Shown: piece after piece, positions 62,445 to 64,000 of the stretch
Numbering within the stretch: position 1 is the first letter of the stretch
Layout: each line of letters opens with the position of its first letter
NCBI GenBank assembly: GCA_938074205.1
Contig: CALJES010000008.1
Location: forward strand, 124,001-188,000
Direction of reading: 5' to 3'
DNA length: 64,000 nucleotides
DNA from: an uncultured bacterium
GTDB lineage: Bacteria; Armatimonadota; UBA5829
Translations under genes and position numbers: made by a program
The notes under the pieces: generated by a model
Seen by the model: only the letters and a program-made list of their open reading frames with translations
What the model was told of the DNA's origin: nothing
Database searches by the model: none

Positions 62445-64000
62445 ATTTGTGCTCCAGGCTAGCTCACGAGCACAGATGCTTGTGTCCGTCGTGCTAATCG
62501 CAGCAGGTGCTAGTGTAGTTCTCGTAGATGTCCGCTTTGCAAAGCCGCACCTACTTTGGTTGGGAGCGCTTATCGCTGGGTCGACACTGCTGGGTCATTG
62601 CGGACTCGGAACCATTTGGGGCGACGAGCTTGCCCGTTCAGCAGCAGAGTATGCCCACCTGCCTAGATACAGCTACTATGCCGCCCTCATAGCTTCTTGG
62701 ACAGTATTCGTAGCCTCAGCGTGTGTGATCGCTGCGCTGATGGTTGGCGAAAATTGGCTACAATGGATGCACATAGGTTCGTGGGCGGGTGCTGTCTTTG
62801 CGGCCATTGCAGCCCTTTTGCACACCGCATCGGCACTTCTTCTCATGAAAACCGGACTCAATTTCTCGGTGCCAATTCTGTCCCAAGTCGTCTTATGGGG
62901 GCTGATCTCGCCAGGCGCCGCATATGGATTTGCCAATTTCCGGTCCCGACCGGTTTACAGCTGGGTCGGGGTTGTGGTGATAATACTCTCTGCGGCTGGA
63001 TACTCCGCCCTAGCATGCAGAGGTGCATCCGCATATTTTGCGCTAAAGAAGCTACACTCGGACGCCGCATATGTATACGTGCACTTCCGTAATGAAAACA
63101 CCTGGCACCAAACATTCGACGATAGTGGCAGCGTGTTGAGACTCGAACGGTGCCGCAAATTCCTAACTGACTATCCTTTCTGCGCATATCGTCCCGCCGC
63201 AATGACCCTACTAGCAGAAACAGAGTTTGAACTCTGGAAGTTTGACCAGGCATTACGTACCGCCCACCGAGTGCGCAAGCGCTACAAGCACCTGAACAGC
63301 CTCTCGTCAATTATCGGCTCTCTCGCGGCATACACGTCGGGCTCTCCTGAACAATTCTTCAGCGTTACTCAGGACAGCTCTTTCCTGCAACGTTGGTCTA
63401 CTACATATGGTGCACTTATCGCAGCCGCAGCGGCTGAGCGAGCCGGCTGTGTCCGTCGCGCCTTAGGCAGCTATAATTCATACGCCGAGTTTCTTAGCGG
63501 CTTATATCCGACCGGCTGGCATGAGGAATCCCTTGCGTACGCAAGGGCGAATGCCAATAGAATGCACGCATTGATTGCCGCGGGGCACGACAAGATACCG
63601 CGCGGCACAGTGGTTGGCAGAGTCATTCTGGACGGTAGACCGGTGGCCGGCATACGCATAGTATTAGTGCGACCGCACCCTGACGCCGCCCTACCCAGCG
63701 AGTCCAAGCAGTTCAGGGGCGCGTGGAGCATCCCAGCCTGGAGTGGCATGTGCGCAGTTTCCGGAAGAGACGGCAGCTTCAGGCTGGCCCGCGTTCCCTA
63801 TGCAGAATACGAAGTGGTGGTCGGTTTGCCTGCACAGCTGGCTCGTCGAGGCATCGTAATAGCATCTTCGGTCAAACCAGTCACGGTGCACAGCGATCTT
63901 ACATCAGTGCAGGAAATACGCCTGGTACCAGCCATCAAGCAGCTCTCACCCGTCGCAGGAAGCACGGTCTCGACTGAGCCCCTGCTCGTGTGGAAGCCTT
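62353..64000 (+). CDS. Seven-TM membrane protein with extracytoplasmic helical and carboxypeptidase-regulatory-like domains (partial)
   Basis: An open frame from ATG 62353 that is still open at the window end, over 549 residues. Seven hydrophobic segments lie in the first ~230 residues (LVAVLFGLAIALAAYG, MLVSVVLIAAGASVVLV, LLWLGALIAGSTLLG, YYAALIASWTVFVASACVIAAL, IGSWAGAVFAAIAALL, PILSQVVLWGLISPG, SWVGVVVIILSAAGYSALA). Next come ~180 helical residues with TPR-like alternation (RCRKFLTDYPFC, EFELWKFDQALRTAHRV), and then a carboxypeptidase-regulatory-like beta domain (TVVGRVILDGRPVAGIRI ... VSGRDGSFRLARVPYAEYEVVVGLP, near 415-495). I do not know the family. Its start overlaps the damaged end of the anti-sigma gene. 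The stop is outside the window. Confidence 0.7.
   Translation, partial: MRPWPRAQQREKLVAVLFGLAIALAAYGSGRFVLQASSRAQMLVSVVLIAAGASVVLVDVRFAKPHLLWLGALIAGSTLLGHCGLGTIWGDELARSAAEYAHLPRYSYYAALIASWTVFVASACVIAALMVGENWLQWMHIGSWAGAVFAAIAALLHTASALLLMKTGLNFSVPILSQVVLWGLISPGAAYGFANFRSRPVYSWVGVVVIILSAAGYSALACRGASAYFALKKLHSDAAYVYVHFRNENTWHQTFDDSGSVLRLERCRKFLTDYPFCAYRPAAMTLLAETEFELWKFDQALRTAHRVRKRYKHLNSLSSIIGSLAAYTSGSPEQFFSVTQDSSFLQRWSTTYGALIAAAAAERAGCVRRALGSYNSYAEFLSGLYPTGWHEESLAYARANANRMHALIAAGHDKIPRGTVVGRVILDGRPVAGIRIVLVRPHPDAALPSESKQFRGAWSIPAWSGMCAVSGRDGSFRLARVPYAEYEVVVGLPAQLARRGIVIASSVKPVTVHSDLTSVQEIRLVPAIKQLSPVAGSTVSTEPLLVWKP

Noticed and set aside
1-64000. CRISPR array, IS element or prophage
   Set aside because: No regularly spaced repeats, transposase or integrase motif, or phage structural gene was seen; the only direct repeats are the 24-bp and 10-bp ones described.

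Overview
The window reads as chromosomal DNA of a Gram-negative-type bacterium, most likely a member of Armatimonadota or a similarly saccharolytic lineage. This is inferred from protein style, not from an rRNA. The signs are prepilin-like proteins ending in a 'DGH'-type motif, many Tat-exported sulfatases, heparinase II/III-type lyases, a PEP-CTERM protein, a system II (ResB/CcsA) cytochrome c pathway, and secreted LamG/OB-fold proteins. No rRNA, tRNA, CRISPR array or transposase was found. Starts are a mix of ATG, GTG and TTG, usually with a GGAGG-type ribosome binding site. TGA is used as a normal stop.

Layout. (1) 1-2728: the 3' end of aroA, a strongly diverged chorismate synthase homologue, and a GH43/32-like five-bladed propeller protein. 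(2) 2844-6943: a one-carbon cluster, acsE-like methyltransferase, metF, metV and fhs, which is the methyl branch of folate C1 metabolism without CODH/ACS in view. (3) 7272-39713: a large polysaccharide-degradation region. It holds four sulfatases (three with Tat signals), two heparinase II/III-like lyases, large secreted proteins (propeller/FN3/LamG, FG-GAP, LamG/OB-fold), a GntR-LacI type regulator, and a minus-strand run: NagB-like isomerase/deaminase, PfkB kinase, pectate-lyase-like beta-helix, TIM-barrel protein, Gfo/Idh oxidoreductase, nitrilase and heparinase. The first three of that run overlap by ATGA. The combination suggests uptake and breakdown of a sulfated, possibly amino-sugar-containing polysaccharide. 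Two genes in the middle of the region are broken, one by a 58-bp insertion flanked by a 24-bp direct repeat plus a nonsense codon, the other by a perfect 10-bp tandem duplication. (4) 39734-47533: haem and cytochrome c biogenesis (ccsA/hemX-like, hemA, ccsB, resB), a large polytopic membrane protein and dprA. (5) 47633-54824: a PQQ-type propeller with a proline-rich tail, a secreted unknown, a stand-alone AICAR transformylase (purH second domain only), an M48 protease, a zinc-ribbon membrane protein and a prepilin-like protein. (6) 55414-61087: argC-argJ, a membrane gluzincin, a class I cyclic-di-GMP riboswitch in front of a FlgM-type anti-sigma factor, then parA-parB with a perfect parS site inside parB, which suggests that this end lies near the replication origin. 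(7) 61317-64000: a decayed ECF sigma factor gene, its zinc-finger anti-sigma partner, and a seven-TM protein that runs off the window.

The most interesting items for follow-up are the riboswitch-FlgM unit with its three competing complementary segments, the chorismate synthase homologue lacking active-site residues, the LamG modules nested inside other domains, and the two repeat-mediated gene disruptions inside the carbohydrate locus.
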